Shown: positions 1 to 7,218 of the stretch, one piece after another
How positions within the stretch are numbered: the stretch's first letter is position 1
Layout of the letters: each line of letters starts with the position of its first letter
Assembly: GCA_023390245.1 (NCBI GenBank)
Contig: JAEWDF010000105.1
Span: 1 to 18,393 of the forward strand
Length of the DNA: 18,393 nt
Direction: 5' to 3'
Source: Pseudomonadota bacterium
Lineage (GTDB): Bacteria; Pseudomonadota; Alphaproteobacteria; Caulobacterales; Caulobacteraceae
Notes under the pieces: model-generated
Database searches by the model: none
What the model saw: only the letters and a program-made list of their open reading frames with translations
What the model was told of the DNA's origin: nothing
Program-made: the position numbers and the translations under genes

Positions 1-93
1 GACCTGACGGGCGCCCGCCTGCGCATCGTCGGCGCGGCCGATGAGATCACCCAGGCCAACAACGTCGTCCCGGTCCCGGGCCGTGGCCGATAA
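1..93 (+). CDS. 3' end of an unidentified protein (partial)
   Basis: An open frame runs from the first base to a TAA at 91-93, encoding 30 C-terminal residues ending in VPVPGRGR. The stop lies 16 bases before the start of the downstream esterase and in the same direction, so the two are probably co-transcribed. The tail alternates hydrophobic residues with turns (ARLRIVGAADEI), as the last rungs of a parallel beta-helix would. In this setting that could mean a polygalacturonase or pectate lyase, but 30 residues are too few to assign a family and this is a guess from context. Confidence 0.55.
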   Translation, partial: DLTGARLRIVGAADEITQANNVVPVPGRGR

Positions 94-109
94 AGAAGGG
101 AGAAGACGC

Positions 110-1672
110 ATGATCACGCGACGCACCACCCTGATGACAAGCCTGGCCGCCGCCGGACTGGCGACGGCCGGCGCCGCGCGGGCGGCCCCGGCGGGCGACC
201 CCCGGGTCCGCACCACGGCCGGCCCGGTCGTCGGCCTGAAGGAGGACGGACTGAACGTCTTCAAGGGCCTGCGCTACGGCGCGCCGACCCGCCGGTTCCA
301 GCCGCCGGAGAAGCCGGCGCCCTGGACCACGCCGGTCCGCGCCGTCGACTACGGCGCGGCCAGCCCCCAGCGCGGGAACGAGCCGAACCAGTCGGAGGAC
401 TGCCTGTTCCTGAACGTCTGGACGCCCGGCTTGGACGCCGGGCGGCGGCCGGTCATGGTCTATATCCACGGCGGCGGCTATTCGGGCGGCTCGGGCTCTT
501 CCCCGCTCTACGACGGCAAGCGGCTGGCGCGGCGCGGCGACGTGGTGGTGGTGACGCTGAACCACCGGCTGAACGTGTTCGGTTACGCCTATCTGGCGCG
601 GCTCGCGCCCGGCTTCGAGGATTCGGGCAATGTCGGCCAGCTGGACCTGATCCTGGCGCTGGAGTGGATCCGCGACAACATCGCGGCCTTCGGCGGCGAT
701 CCGGGTCGGGTCATGCTGTTCGGCCAGTCGGGCGGCGGGGCCAAGATCGCGACCCTGACGGCGACGCCCAGGGCGCGCGGCCTGTTCCACAGCGCGGCGA
801 CCATGAGCGGCCAGCAGGCGACCGTGCAGGGCCCGATCAACGGCACGACGCGGGCCGTCGCCTGGCTGAAGGCCTTGGGCCTGACGCCCGACCGGGCGCG
901 CGAAGTCGTGGACATGCCCGCCCAACGGCTGCTGGAGGCGACGACGACCGAAGACCCGATTCTCGGTTTCGGCGGCCTGTCGTTCGCGCCGACGCTCGAT
1001 TTCCGCACCATGCCGCGCCACCCCTTCTATCCCGACGCGGCGCCGCAGGGACGGTCGATCCCCATGATCATCGGCAACACTCGCGAAGAGACGCTGGGCT
1101 TCATGGGCAACGACCCGGAGAACACGGGCCTGACCTGGGAGACCCTGCCGGCGCGGCTGACGCCCGGCGTCATGCGCATCGACATCACCCCGGAAGCGGT
1201 CATCGCCGGCTATCGCCGGATGCACCCGGACTGGACGCCCGACCAGGTGCTGATCGGCGCCACCACGGCCGGCCGCTCCTGGCGCGCGGCGGTGGTCGAG
1301 GCGGAGGAACGGGCCAAGGCGGGCGCGCCGGCCTGGGTCTATCAGCTGGATTTCCCCGGCACGATGGCCTCGGGCCGCAGGGGGGCCTTCCACACGGCCG
1401 ACATCCCCCTGGTGCTCGACAATGTCGAGGCGGAAGGCTCGCGCACGCGCGGCCCTGGCGCGCAACAGGTCTCGGACCTGATGACCGGGGCCTTCATCGC
1501 CCTGGCAAGCACGGGCGACCCGAACCACGCGGGCCTGCCGCATTGGGACAAGTACGACCTGCCGCGCCGCCAGACGATGCTGTTCGACGTCGAGCCCCGC
1601 ATGGCCGACGACCCGCGCGGCGACGAGCGGGAATTCTTCGCCGCGATCCCGTACATCCAGCCGGGGACGTAA
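110..1672 (+). CDS. exported type-B carboxylesterase
   Basis: A 520-residue serine hydrolase of the carboxylesterase type-B/cholinesterase-like family. ATG at 110 is chosen because a purine-rich AGAAGGGAGAAG lies just upstream and the protein then opens with a twin-arginine signal (TRRTTLM, hydrophobic stretch, ARAA cleavage region near residue 25). Family hallmarks are SEDCLFLNVWTP, the oxyanion loop HGGGY, the nucleophile elbow GQSGGG with Ser207, an acidic residue in NTREET (Glu326 or Glu327) and His428 in FHTADIPLV. It would hydrolyse carboxylic esters in the periplasm. Its place beside a pectate lyase and uronate pathway suggests removal of acetyl, methyl or feruloyl groups from pectin, but the substrate is inferred only from neighbours. 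Length is normal for the family. Confidence 0.9.
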   Translation: MITRRTTLMTSLAAAGLATAGAARAAPAGDPRVRTTAGPVVGLKEDGLNVFKGLRYGAPTRRFQPPEKPAPWTTPVRAVDYGAASPQRGNEPNQSEDCLFLNVWTPGLDAGRRPVMVYIHGGGYSGGSGSSPLYDGKRLARRGDVVVVTLNHRLNVFGYAYLARLAPGFEDSGNVGQLDLILALEWIRDNIAAFGGDPGRVMLFGQSGGGAKIATLTATPRARGLFHSAATMSGQQATVQGPINGTTRAVAWLKALGLTPDRAREVVDMPAQRLLEATTTEDPILGFGGLSFAPTLDFRTMPRHPFYPDAAPQGRSIPMIIGNTREETLGFMGNDPENTGLTWETLPARLTPGVMRIDITPEAVIAGYRRMHPDWTPDQVLIGATTAGRSWRAAVVEAEERAKAGAPAWVYQLDFPGTMASGRRGAFHTADIPLVLDNVEAEGSRTRGPGAQQVSDLMTGAFIALASTGDPNHAGLPHWDKYDLPRRQTMLFDVEPRMADDPRGDEREFFAAIPYIQPGT

Positions 1673-1681
1673 CGACGTCCG

Positions 1682-1710
1682 GGGGAAGCGGCCACGGTCG
1701 GCTTCCCCTT
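1682..1710 (+). terminator. possible terminator of the carboxylesterase
   Basis: Ten bases after the esterase stop, GGGGAAGC (1682-1689) pairs perfectly with GCTTCCCC (1701-1708) across an 11-nt loop, followed only by TT. The stem is good but the U-tract is poor, so this is a moderate call. Confidence 0.4.
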
Positions 1711-1740
1711 CACCGGTCCTCCTCCGCCCAACAACCCTTC

Positions 1741-1849
1741 CGTCGTCCTCGGGCTTGACCCGAGGATCGGACGATCCGCCGCTCGTGCGATGATGCCTGG
1801 CGCGCGTATCGCCCCACATCTGATCCTCGGGTCAAGCCCGAGGATGACG
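1741..1849. repeat. pair of inverted REP-like palindromic units between convergent genes
   Basis: A 28-bp unit at 1741-1768 recurs as its reverse complement at 1822-1849 with one mismatch (27/28). Each unit is itself a small hairpin with arms CCTCGGG and CCCGAGG around a CTTGA loop. The two units can also pair with each other over 53 bp of intervening sequence. The pair lies between the convergent carboxylesterase and alpha/beta-hydrolase genes, a usual position for REP/BIME-type elements, where it could act as a two-way terminator or mRNA stabiliser. No coding sequence is seen between 1673 and 1899. Confidence 0.75.
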
Positions 1850-1899
1850 GACGGAGGTTCGGAGGCGAAGCGGCTTGGCGCGCGCCTCTCCTCCGCCCC

Positions 1900-2880
1900 C
1901 TACAGCGCGAAATCCAGCCGGGCGGCCCAGGCCCGGACCAGGTCGGGCCACACCTGGGCCGGCCTGCCCTGGATCAGCCGCACGCCGAAACCGTGCCCGC
2001 CTTCCTGGAACAGGTGCGCCTCGGCCTTCACCCCGCCGGCCTTGAGCGCCGAAAGCAGATGCAGGCTGTTCTCCACCGGCACGGATGCATCGTCCATCGC
2101 GTGGACCAGGAACATCGGCGCGGCGCCGGTCCAGTCCATCTTTTCCAGAGAATAGGCGTCGATCCTGTCCGGCGTCGGATCGGCACCCAGCAGATACTGG
2201 CGCGAGCCGGCGTGGACGAACGGATCGGCCATGGTCGCCACCGGATACATCAGCACCGACAAGTCCGGCCGGAGCCCCTGCTGGTCGGCGGCGTCGACCG
2301 GCGCATAGACCTCATCCGTCCGCGCGCTGGCCAGTCCCGCCAGGTGCCCGCCGGCCGAGGCGCCCAGCAGGGCCACGCGGTCGGGCCGGATTCCGTATTC
2401 CCCGGCGCGGGCGCGGATCAGGCGCAGGGCCCGCTGCACGTCCTGCAGCGGCGCGTCGGGCCCTGCGGCCCAGCCGTCGCCCGGCAGGCGGTTGCGCAGC
2501 ACGAAGCAGGTCGTCCCGCTGGCGGCGAACACCCGCGCGACGTCGAAGCCTTCCTTGTCGACCACCACCCAGCGATAGCCGCCGCCCGGCGTCAGCAGCA
2601 TGGCCGAGCCGTTCGGCCGCTCGGGCCGGAACACGGTCATGATCGGGTCGGTCGTGTATTGGGCGTAGCGGTCGTGGTAGGCGGGGTCCGTGGAGCGCTC
2701 GGGCACGACGGGCGTGACCGTCACCCCCTCCCCGCCCGGCGCGCCGTTCGGCCACAGGCGGACGGTCTCGGTCGGATCGGGCGGGGCGACGGCGGCCGAC
2801 TGGGCGCGAACCTCGCCCGCGACGCCGGCCATCGCCGCGCCCCCCGCCAAACCCAGCAGCATCCTGCGTTCGATCTCCAT
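1900..2880 (-). CDS. exported alpha/beta-hydrolase, acetylesterase-like
   Basis: A 326-residue alpha/beta-hydrolase resembling the COG0657 (Aes)/acetylxylan-esterase group. The ATG ending at 2880 follows a GGAGGA ribosome site on the minus strand. A signal peptide covers about residues 1-26 (MEIERRMLLGLAG...VRA). The catalytic triad can be read as Ser175 in GASAGG, Asp264 (or Asp263) in HAMDDASVP and His296 in GGHGF, and the oxyanion loop is PGGGY near residue 98. It probably deacetylates carbohydrate in the periplasm, and pectin or its oligosaccharides are the likely substrate given the neighbours. It is the last gene of the hydratase-transporter-esterase unit. A terminator hairpin lies only 20 bases before its start codon, so its expression must depend on read-through or on a promoter overlapping the hairpin. 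Confidence 0.85.
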   Translation of the reverse strand: MEIERRMLLGLAGGAAMAGVAGEVRAQSAAVAPPDPTETVRLWPNGAPGGEGVTVTPVVPERSTDPAYHDRYAQYTTDPIMTVFRPERPNGSAMLLTPGGGYRWVVVDKEGFDVARVFAASGTTCFVLRNRLPGDGWAAGPDAPLQDVQRALRLIRARAGEYGIRPDRVALLGASAGGHLAGLASARTDEVYAPVDAADQQGLRPDLSVLMYPVATMADPFVHAGSRQYLLGADPTPDRIDAYSLEKMDWTGAAPMFLVHAMDDASVPVENSLHLLSALKAGGVKAEAHLFQEGGHGFGVRLIQGRPAQVWPDLVRAWAARLDFAL

Positions 2881-2897
2881 GGACGTCCTCCGGATGG

Positions 2898-2930
2898 AAA
2901 AACGGCCGGGCGATGGGGCGCCCGGCCGTT
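2898..2930 (-). terminator. rho-independent terminator between transporter and esterase
   Basis: A perfect 12-bp stem (arms 2901-2912 and 2919-2930, core CGGCCGGGCG) with a 6-nt loop is followed on the minus strand by five U residues, starting 12 bases after the transporter stop. It has the full form of an intrinsic terminator. It also lies directly before the ribosome site of the next gene in the same direction. Confidence 0.8.
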
Positions 2931-2942
2931 GCCGTTTCTCGA

Positions 2943-4229
2943 TCAGACCTTGGCCGGCGCGTATTTGGGCGACAGCAGATGGACGACCAGAAGGGCGATC
3001 AGATAGGCCGAGGCGGCGACGATGAAGATCGGCGTATAGGTGCCGATCTTGTCCAGGACGAAGCCGGCGTACTTGGCCATGGCCATGCCGCCGATGCCGC
3101 CCAGCATGCCGCCGATGCCGACGACCGAGCCCACGGCCGAGCGCGGGAAGACGTCGCCCGGATAGGCGTAGAGGTTGGCCGAGAAGCCCTGGTGGGCCGC
3201 CGTGGCCAGGCCGATGATGCCCACCGCCAGCCAGACGTTCGAGGCGAAGGCGGCGAAGGCCACCGGCACGGCGCAAAGGGCGCAGATCAGCATGGTGGTC
3301 TTGCGCGCGGCGTTGACGCTCATGCCCCGGTGCATCATGCGCGAGGACATCCAGCCGCCGGCGACCGAACCGACATCGCTGAGTAGATAGATGGCGATCA
3401 GCGGCGGGCCGAAGCTCAGCAGGTCCAGGCCATAGCGCTTGCCCAGGAAATCCGGCAGCCAGAACAGGAACATCCACCAGATCGGGTCGATCAGGAACTT
3501 GCCCAGCGCATAGGCCCAGGTCTCCTTGACGCCCAGCAGCTTCTTCCAGCCGATCTTCTCGACCGGGTCGGCCGGATCCTGCTCGATATAGGCCAGTTCG
3601 GCGGCCGACAGGCGCTTCTGCTCGCGCGGACGGCGATAGACCAGCAGCCAGATCGGCAGCCAGATCAGGCCCAGCAGGCCGGTGACGACGAAGGCCATCT
3701 GCCAGCCGAAAGCCAGCACGAGGCCCGGCACCACCAGCGGTGTGACGATGGCGCCGATGTTGGTGCCGGCGTTGAACAGGCCGGTGGCCAGCGCCCGCTC
3801 CTTCTTGGGGAACCATTCGGCGACCGCCTTGATGCCGCCGGGGAAGCCGCCGGCCTCGCCGACGCCCAGGGTCACGCGGGCCATGATGAAGTGCGACAGG
3901 TCGCGCGCGCCGCCGTGCAGGATGTGGCCGATCTGCCAGATCGCGAAGGCGACGCCGAAGCCCCAGCGCGCCCCGATCCGGTCCATGATTCGGCCCCAGA
4001 TCAGATAGGCTACGGCGTAGGACGCCTGAAACCAGAAGACGATGTCGGCGTAGTTGGTCTCGGACCAGCCGAACTCTTCCGACAGCATCGGCTTGAGGAA
4101 GCCGATCATCTGACGGTCGACGTAGTTGATGACCATGGCCGCGAACAGCAGCCACATGATGACCCAGCGGTATCTGCCGGGCGGCGGCGCCTTCACCTGT
4201 AGGGGTGCGGCGGCGGGGACGTCAGTCAT
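2943..4229 (-). CDS. MFS transporter, ExuT-like hexuronate permease
   Basis: A 428-residue, strongly hydrophobic protein with a major facilitator layout of about 12 membrane helices. The first helix ends in NYVDRQMIGFLKP, which is typical of the anion:cation symporter/ExuT branch that carries galacturonate, glucuronate and similar sugar acids. The MFS loop motif GRIMDRIGAR is at about residues 79-88. ATG at 4229 is preferred; an in-frame GTG at 4238 would add three residues and has an AGGA about 5 bases before it, so the start is not certain. It would import galacturonate, or unsaturated or keto-deoxy uronates, from the periplasm. It lies 86 bases downstream of the hydratase in the same direction, suggesting one transcript. 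Exact substrate cannot be read from sequence. Confidence 0.88.
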   Translation of the reverse strand: MTDVPAAAPLQVKAPPPGRYRWVIMWLLFAAMVINYVDRQMIGFLKPMLSEEFGWSETNYADIVFWFQASYAVAYLIWGRIMDRIGARWGFGVAFAIWQIGHILHGGARDLSHFIMARVTLGVGEAGGFPGGIKAVAEWFPKKERALATGLFNAGTNIGAIVTPLVVPGLVLAFGWQMAFVVTGLLGLIWLPIWLLVYRRPREQKRLSAAELAYIEQDPADPVEKIGWKKLLGVKETWAYALGKFLIDPIWWMFLFWLPDFLGKRYGLDLLSFGPPLIAIYLLSDVGSVAGGWMSSRMMHRGMSVNAARKTTMLICALCAVPVAFAAFASNVWLAVGIIGLATAAHQGFSANLYAYPGDVFPRSAVGSVVGIGGMLGGIGGMAMAKYAGFVLDKIGTYTPIFIVAASAYLIALLVVHLLSPKYAPAKV

Positions 4230-4315
4230 GGTTCTCACCCGTTCCTGTTTTCCTCGGCGCGTCCCGTCTCTTCACGACCGCCCTGAACGGCGGACGGGTC
4301 GGCGCCCGATGATGC

Positions 4316-5134
4316 TTAATTGGCCTCGGCCCTCACGACCGAACAATGGAGTTCCGCGATTCCCTTGAAGACGCACACGGCCTCGTCGCCGGCGTGGGCC
4401 CGATGGACACCGGTTACCGCGCCGGTCGAGATCAGCATGCCCTTCTTCAGCGGTCGACCCCAGCGCGCGCAATGCTCCAGCAGGAAGCGCACCGATTCCA
4501 GGGCGCCGCCCTGGAGCGAACGCGCTCCGCCGGTCCCGACGCTGGCGCCGTTGATGACGGTCTCCACCGCGATGGACTCCAGCGACTCGCGCCAGTCGGC
4601 GATCTCGGGCCCGACGATCAGGCCGCCGTTGTTGCCGAAATCGGAGGCGACCACGGTCGGGCCCAGGTCGTTGATGGCGGACAGCGGGCTGCCGGCCAGT
4701 TCGACGCCGATGAAGACCTTGTCGACCTGCTCGCGGGCCTCGTCGATGGTCCAGTCGGTCTTGGCCGGATCGGCGTCGGCGGCGATCCGGGCGATGAATT
4801 CCGATTCGACGGCGGCGAAACCGCCCTCGATCTCCGGCAGGGGCGTGACCTCGCCGCCCGTGGCGGTCCAGACGTTGCGCGCGAAGATGGCCCCCGCCAG
4901 GCGGTGGGCGCCCAGCTGCGCCTGCAGCGCCGGCGCGACGCCGCCGACCTTCCAGCCGACCACCGCATCGGGAAACAGGCCGATGGCGATGTCCTGCACG
5001 GCATAGCCCTCGGCCATGGTCCGTGGGATGCGGCCGCCTGGATAGCCGGGCGTGCAGCGCGCCGCCAGGCGCGCATCGACGAAGGCCTTGGCGATGGCGG
5101 CGGGCTGAGCGCTGTGGACGGGCTCGGCGGTCAT
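4316..5134 (-). CDS. 2-keto-4-pentenoate hydratase family protein (FAH fold)
   Basis: A 272-residue protein resembling the MhpD/2-keto-4-pentenoate hydratase family (COG3971). Supporting features are GWKVGGVAPALQAQLG (about 60-75), the block AVESEFIARIA carrying Glu110 and Glu112, Glu145 in FIGVELAGS, and ASDFGNNGGLIVGP (163-176). Spacing of the three glutamates resembles the metal site of MhpD-type hydratases. Known members hydrate or decarboxylate 2-keto acids from aromatic meta-cleavage, which does not fit a pectin locus. Here a 2-keto-3-deoxy sugar acid or a related dehydration product is a more likely substrate, but this is inference. No strong ribosome site precedes the ATG at 5134. It appears to be the first gene of the unit leading to the transporter, and it diverges from lacI. 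Confidence 0.8.
   Translation of the reverse strand: MTAEPVHSAQPAAIAKAFVDARLAARCTPGYPGGRIPRTMAEGYAVQDIAIGLFPDAVVGWKVGGVAPALQAQLGAHRLAGAIFARNVWTATGGEVTPLPEIEGGFAAVESEFIARIAADADPAKTDWTIDEAREQVDKVFIGVELAGSPLSAINDLGPTVVASDFGNNGGLIVGPEIADWRESLESIAVETVINGASVGTGGARSLQGGALESVRFLLEHCARWGRPLKKGMLISTGAVTGVHRAHAGDEAVCVFKGIAELHCSVVRAEAN
4406..4418. promoter_or_regulatory. intragenic match to the cluster operator
   Basis: GACACCGGTTACC lies inside the hydratase gene (residues around 239-244) and is identical over 13 bases to the operator-like site at 7136-7148. It is about 180 bp upstream of the transporter start. It could be a secondary operator or chance, since the coding sequence also constrains it. 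Confidence 0.3.
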
Positions 5135-5210
5135 CGACGGCCGCTCGCGATGGAAGTTGTCAAATTCAATGGGGACGCCTCACGAAGAAGCGTCGATAAT
5201 GGCGGCGTTG

Positions 5211-5224
5211 GGAAACCGGTGTCA
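5211..5224. promoter_or_regulatory. candidate LacI-family operator, lacI/hydratase divergent region
   Basis: GGAAACCGGTGTCA is centred on ACCGGT, with the CG-centred pseudo-palindrome expected of LacI/GalR operators. It lies in the 171-bp divergent region, 76 bp from the hydratase start and 81 bp from the regulator start, so one site could control both directions, including autoregulation. The same 14-mer recurs exactly at 9985-9998 and, inverted with one change, at 7135-7148. Confidence 0.7.
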
Positions 5225-5291
5225 ATCCGCTTTGGCGGCCTCCCCATGGCGTGGGACGCGAGTCGGGGCTATGGCAGGGTTGAGACAGGAA

Positions 5292-5299
5292 GGGAGGAG
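5292..5299 (+). promoter_or_regulatory. ribosome binding site that fixes a TTG start for the regulator
   Basis: GGGAGGAG lies 6 bases before TTG at 5306. The alternative in-frame ATG at 5246 has no comparable site and would add a 20-residue N-terminal extension that LacI proteins do not need. Confidence 0.7.
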
Positions 5300-5305
5300 C
5301 CGGCC

Positions 5306-6355
5306 TTGGCTCATGACGATCCGCGCTCCGGCAAGTCCGGCAAGCGGGCCACCATCAACGATGTCGCGCGGGTCGCACAGGTCTCGAAGAAGACCGTCTC
5401 GCGGGTCATCAATCAGTCGCCCTTCGTGCGTGAGGACACGCGCGAACGGGTCAATGCGGTCATCAAGGATCTGGGCTTCAGCCCGGACCCGCAGGCGCGC
5501 GGCCTGGCGTTCCGGCGCTCGTTCCTGGTGGGGCTGATCTACGACAACCCCAGCCCGACCTATGTCGTGAATATGCAGCAGGGCGTGCTGGACGCCCTGA
5601 AGGGCTCGGGGCTCGAGTTGCTGGTGCACCCGTGCAACCGCAACTCCCCCACCCTGCTGGAGGACATTCGCGGCTTCGTCGAGCGTCAGCGGCTGTTCGG
5701 CGTCATCATGCCGCCGTCGGTGTCGGAGGATGACCGCGTCATCGCCCTGCTGCGCGACCTGGACTGCCCCTATGTGCGGATCGCCTCGGTGTCGCTGGAC
5801 GAGCCGCAGTCCATGGTGGTGACCAACGACTGGATGGGCGCGGCCGAGGCGGCGCGCCACCTGGCCGACCTGGGCCACAGGCGCATCGCCCTGGTGCGCG
5901 GCCCCAACCTGTTCCGGTCCTCGGAAGTGCGCGGGCGCGGCTTCAGCGACGCCCTGGCCGAATGCGGCATCCCGCTGGACCCGAAGTACGACTTCACCGG
6001 CGGTTACACCTTCGAATCGGGGGTGGAGGCCGGCCATCACCTGCTGGCCCTGCCCGAGCCGCCCACGGCGATCTTCACCCTGAACGACGACATGGCCATC
6101 GGCGTGATGCAGGCGGCGCGCGAGCGGAACCTGGAGCTGCCGCGTGATCTGTCGGTGGTCGGCTTCGACGACCTGCCGATGGCGGCGCGGGTGTGGCCGA
6201 ATCTGACCTCGGTGCGCCTGCCGGTGCGCGACATGGGCCGGATGGCGGCCGAAAAGCTGCTGGCCCCGATGCGCGGCGTCGATCCCGCCAAGCTGGAGCA
6301 GCCCGAGGTTCGTCCGGCCCTGGTGGTGCGCAATTCCGCGATCCAGGCAGGCTGA
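5306..6355 (+). CDS. LacI/GalR-family transcriptional regulator of the pectin cluster
   Basis: A 349-residue repressor-type protein. The N-terminal helix-turn-helix is at about residues 16-40 (ATINDVARVAQVSKKTVSRVIN), followed by the hinge region LGFSPDPQARGLAF. The rest is a periplasmic-binding-protein-like sugar domain (GLIYDNPSPTYV, GHRRIALVRG, FTLNDDMAIGVMQAA, VVGFDDLPMA). The TTG start is chosen from its ribosome site, and the resulting length matches the family. It is convergent with the RpiB-like gene and divergent from the hydratase unit. The repeated 14-bp element in three neighbouring promoters is its likely binding site. The inducer is probably a pathway intermediate such as a keto-deoxy uronate, KDG or galacturonate, by analogy with uronate regulators; this cannot be read directly. 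Confidence 0.92.
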   Translation: MAHDDPRSGKSGKRATINDVARVAQVSKKTVSRVINQSPFVREDTRERVNAVIKDLGFSPDPQARGLAFRRSFLVGLIYDNPSPTYVVNMQQGVLDALKGSGLELLVHPCNRNSPTLLEDIRGFVERQRLFGVIMPPSVSEDDRVIALLRDLDCPYVRIASVSLDEPQSMVVTNDWMGAAEAARHLADLGHRRIALVRGPNLFRSSEVRGRGFSDALAECGIPLDPKYDFTGGYTFESGVEAGHHLLALPEPPTAIFTLNDDMAIGVMQAARERNLELPRDLSVVGFDDLPMAARVWPNLTSVRLPVRDMGRMAAEKLLAPMRGVDPAKLEQPEVRPALVVRNSAIQAG

Positions 6356-6368
6356 ACGGAGATGGAAG

Positions 6369-6405
6369 TCGGCCGGCGCCCGATCGTCGCGCGCCGGCCG
6401 ATTTC
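6369..6405 (+). terminator. terminator hairpin between lacI and the rpiB-like gene
   Basis: A perfect 11-bp stem with arms TCGGCCGGCGC (6369-6379) and GCGCCGGCCGA (6391-6401) has an 11-nt loop and is followed on the plus strand by TTTCGTCTT. It lies between two convergent genes 53 bp apart, so it may stop transcription from both sides, although the U-rich tail favours the plus strand. Confidence 0.65.
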
Positions 6406-6408
6406 GTC

Positions 6409-7056
6409 TTAGGCGGCCTTGGCGAGAACGCCCTTCAGATAGTCGCGAACGCCTTCATCCGTGGCGTTGGCGAAGAAGTATTCCGAGAACCGCTCGCCGG
6501 CGATAGCCGCCTTCAGCAGGTTCTGGTCCATCTCCTTCAGGACCGTCAGCAGGTCCTTGCTGGTCGTCGCCTTGAGGTCGCTGAGCACGCCGCGGTTCTT
6601 GCGCATGATCTCGGCCCGTTCCTTGGGATAGCCCAGGCCGCGCTCGCCCTCGAACAGCTTGCGATAGCAGTCCTGCAGGTTCAGTTCCGCCGCCCAGCCG
6701 AAGCCCTTGGCGTAGGGCATGGAGATGGCGTTTCCGTCATTGATCTGGCCGAACAGGAAGGCGTCGGTCGGATCGATCACCAGGCCGCAGAAGACGCCCG
6801 GCATGCTGTTGCACGCCAGCATCGAGCCCATGCCCGTGCCGCAGCCCGTGACGACGAAATCGGCCGCGCCCGAACCCAGCAGGATGCCGGTCAGGATGCC
6901 GTTCATCACATAGGTCAGGGACGCCTTGTCCTCGGGCGCGTACATTCCATAGTGGAACACCTGATGGCCCAGAGGCTCCGCGACTGCGGTCAGCGCGGAA
7001 TGCACCGTCTCGCTTTTGGCGGCCTGGCTGTTTTCGATGATGAGGGCGATCTTCAT
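6409..7056 (-). CDS. RpiB/LacA/LacB-family isomerase, possible second uronate isomerase
   Basis: A 215-residue cytoplasmic protein of the ribose-5-phosphate isomerase B/LacAB fold. The start at 7056 has CAGGAG seven bases upstream; an in-frame upstream extension to 7140 would run into the operator region and is rejected. The signature is VVTGCGTGMGSMLA, with Cys72 in the CGTG loop that carries the catalytic cysteine in RpiB, plus INDGNAISM at 105-113. It is longer than classical RpiB (about 150 residues) because of a C-terminal extension rich in charged helices. RpiB-like proteins called DhuI isomerise 4-deoxy-5-hexosulose uronate in some Gram-positive bacteria, the same reaction as KduI. Its position divergent from kduI and sharing an operator suggests such a role. 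Function is inferred. Confidence 0.8.
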   Translation of the reverse strand: MKIALIIENSQAAKSETVHSALTAVAEPLGHQVFHYGMYAPEDKASLTYVMNGILTGILLGSGAADFVVTGCGTGMGSMLACNSMPGVFCGLVIDPTDAFLFGQINDGNAISMPYAKGFGWAAELNLQDCYRKLFEGERGLGYPKERAEIMRKNRGVLSDLKATTSKDLLTVLKEMDQNLLKAAIAGERFSEYFFANATDEGVRDYLKGVLAKAA

Positions 7057-7134
7057 GGGGGAACTCCTGGAAGCGATTGCGACACGATGCCGGCGTATGG
7101 CGGCAATTATGGTCTGAGTGATTGCATCATAATA

Positions 7135-7148
7135 TGACACCGGTTACC
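7135..7148. promoter_or_regulatory. candidate LacI-family operator, rpiB-like/kduI divergent region
   Basis: TGACACCGGTTACC matches the reverse complement of the sites at 5211 and 9985 at 13 of 14 positions. It lies 78 bp from the rpiB-like start and 70 bp from the kduI start, in a 162-bp divergent region. A loose promoter, TTGCAT (7122-7127) with TACCTA (7145-7150) 17 bp downstream, would place the -10 element under the operator, consistent with repression of kduI. The promoter itself is a weak call. Confidence 0.7.
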
Positions 7149-7218
7149 TAGTCCACCTGAGGACGGACGCGAAGATCCGTCCCGGCGGCTTGCACAGCGG
7201 GCGTCCAGGGAGACCGGC

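Noticed and set aside
47..1819. A 590-codon minus-strand open frame opposite the carboxylesterase
   Set aside because: It is arginine-rich, low-complexity, lacks any family motif, and lies opposite a gene with a complete catalytic triad; long antisense frames are common at this GC content.
1900..4155. A single minus-strand frame joining the esterase with sequence under the transporter, which could be read as a fusion protein
   Set aside because: The upstream part is an out-of-frame shadow of the transporter. The esterase has its own ribosome site, ATG and signal peptide, and a terminator lies between the two genes.
4346..5305. Long upstream extension of the LacI reading frame
   Set aside because: It overlaps the hydratase gene antisense and has no LacI homology; a strong ribosome site before TTG at 5306 marks the real start.
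7057..7140. N-terminal extension of the RpiB-like protein to 7140
   Set aside because: It would run across the promoter region up to the operator-like site. The family begins at MKIALIIE, which follows a good ribosome site.
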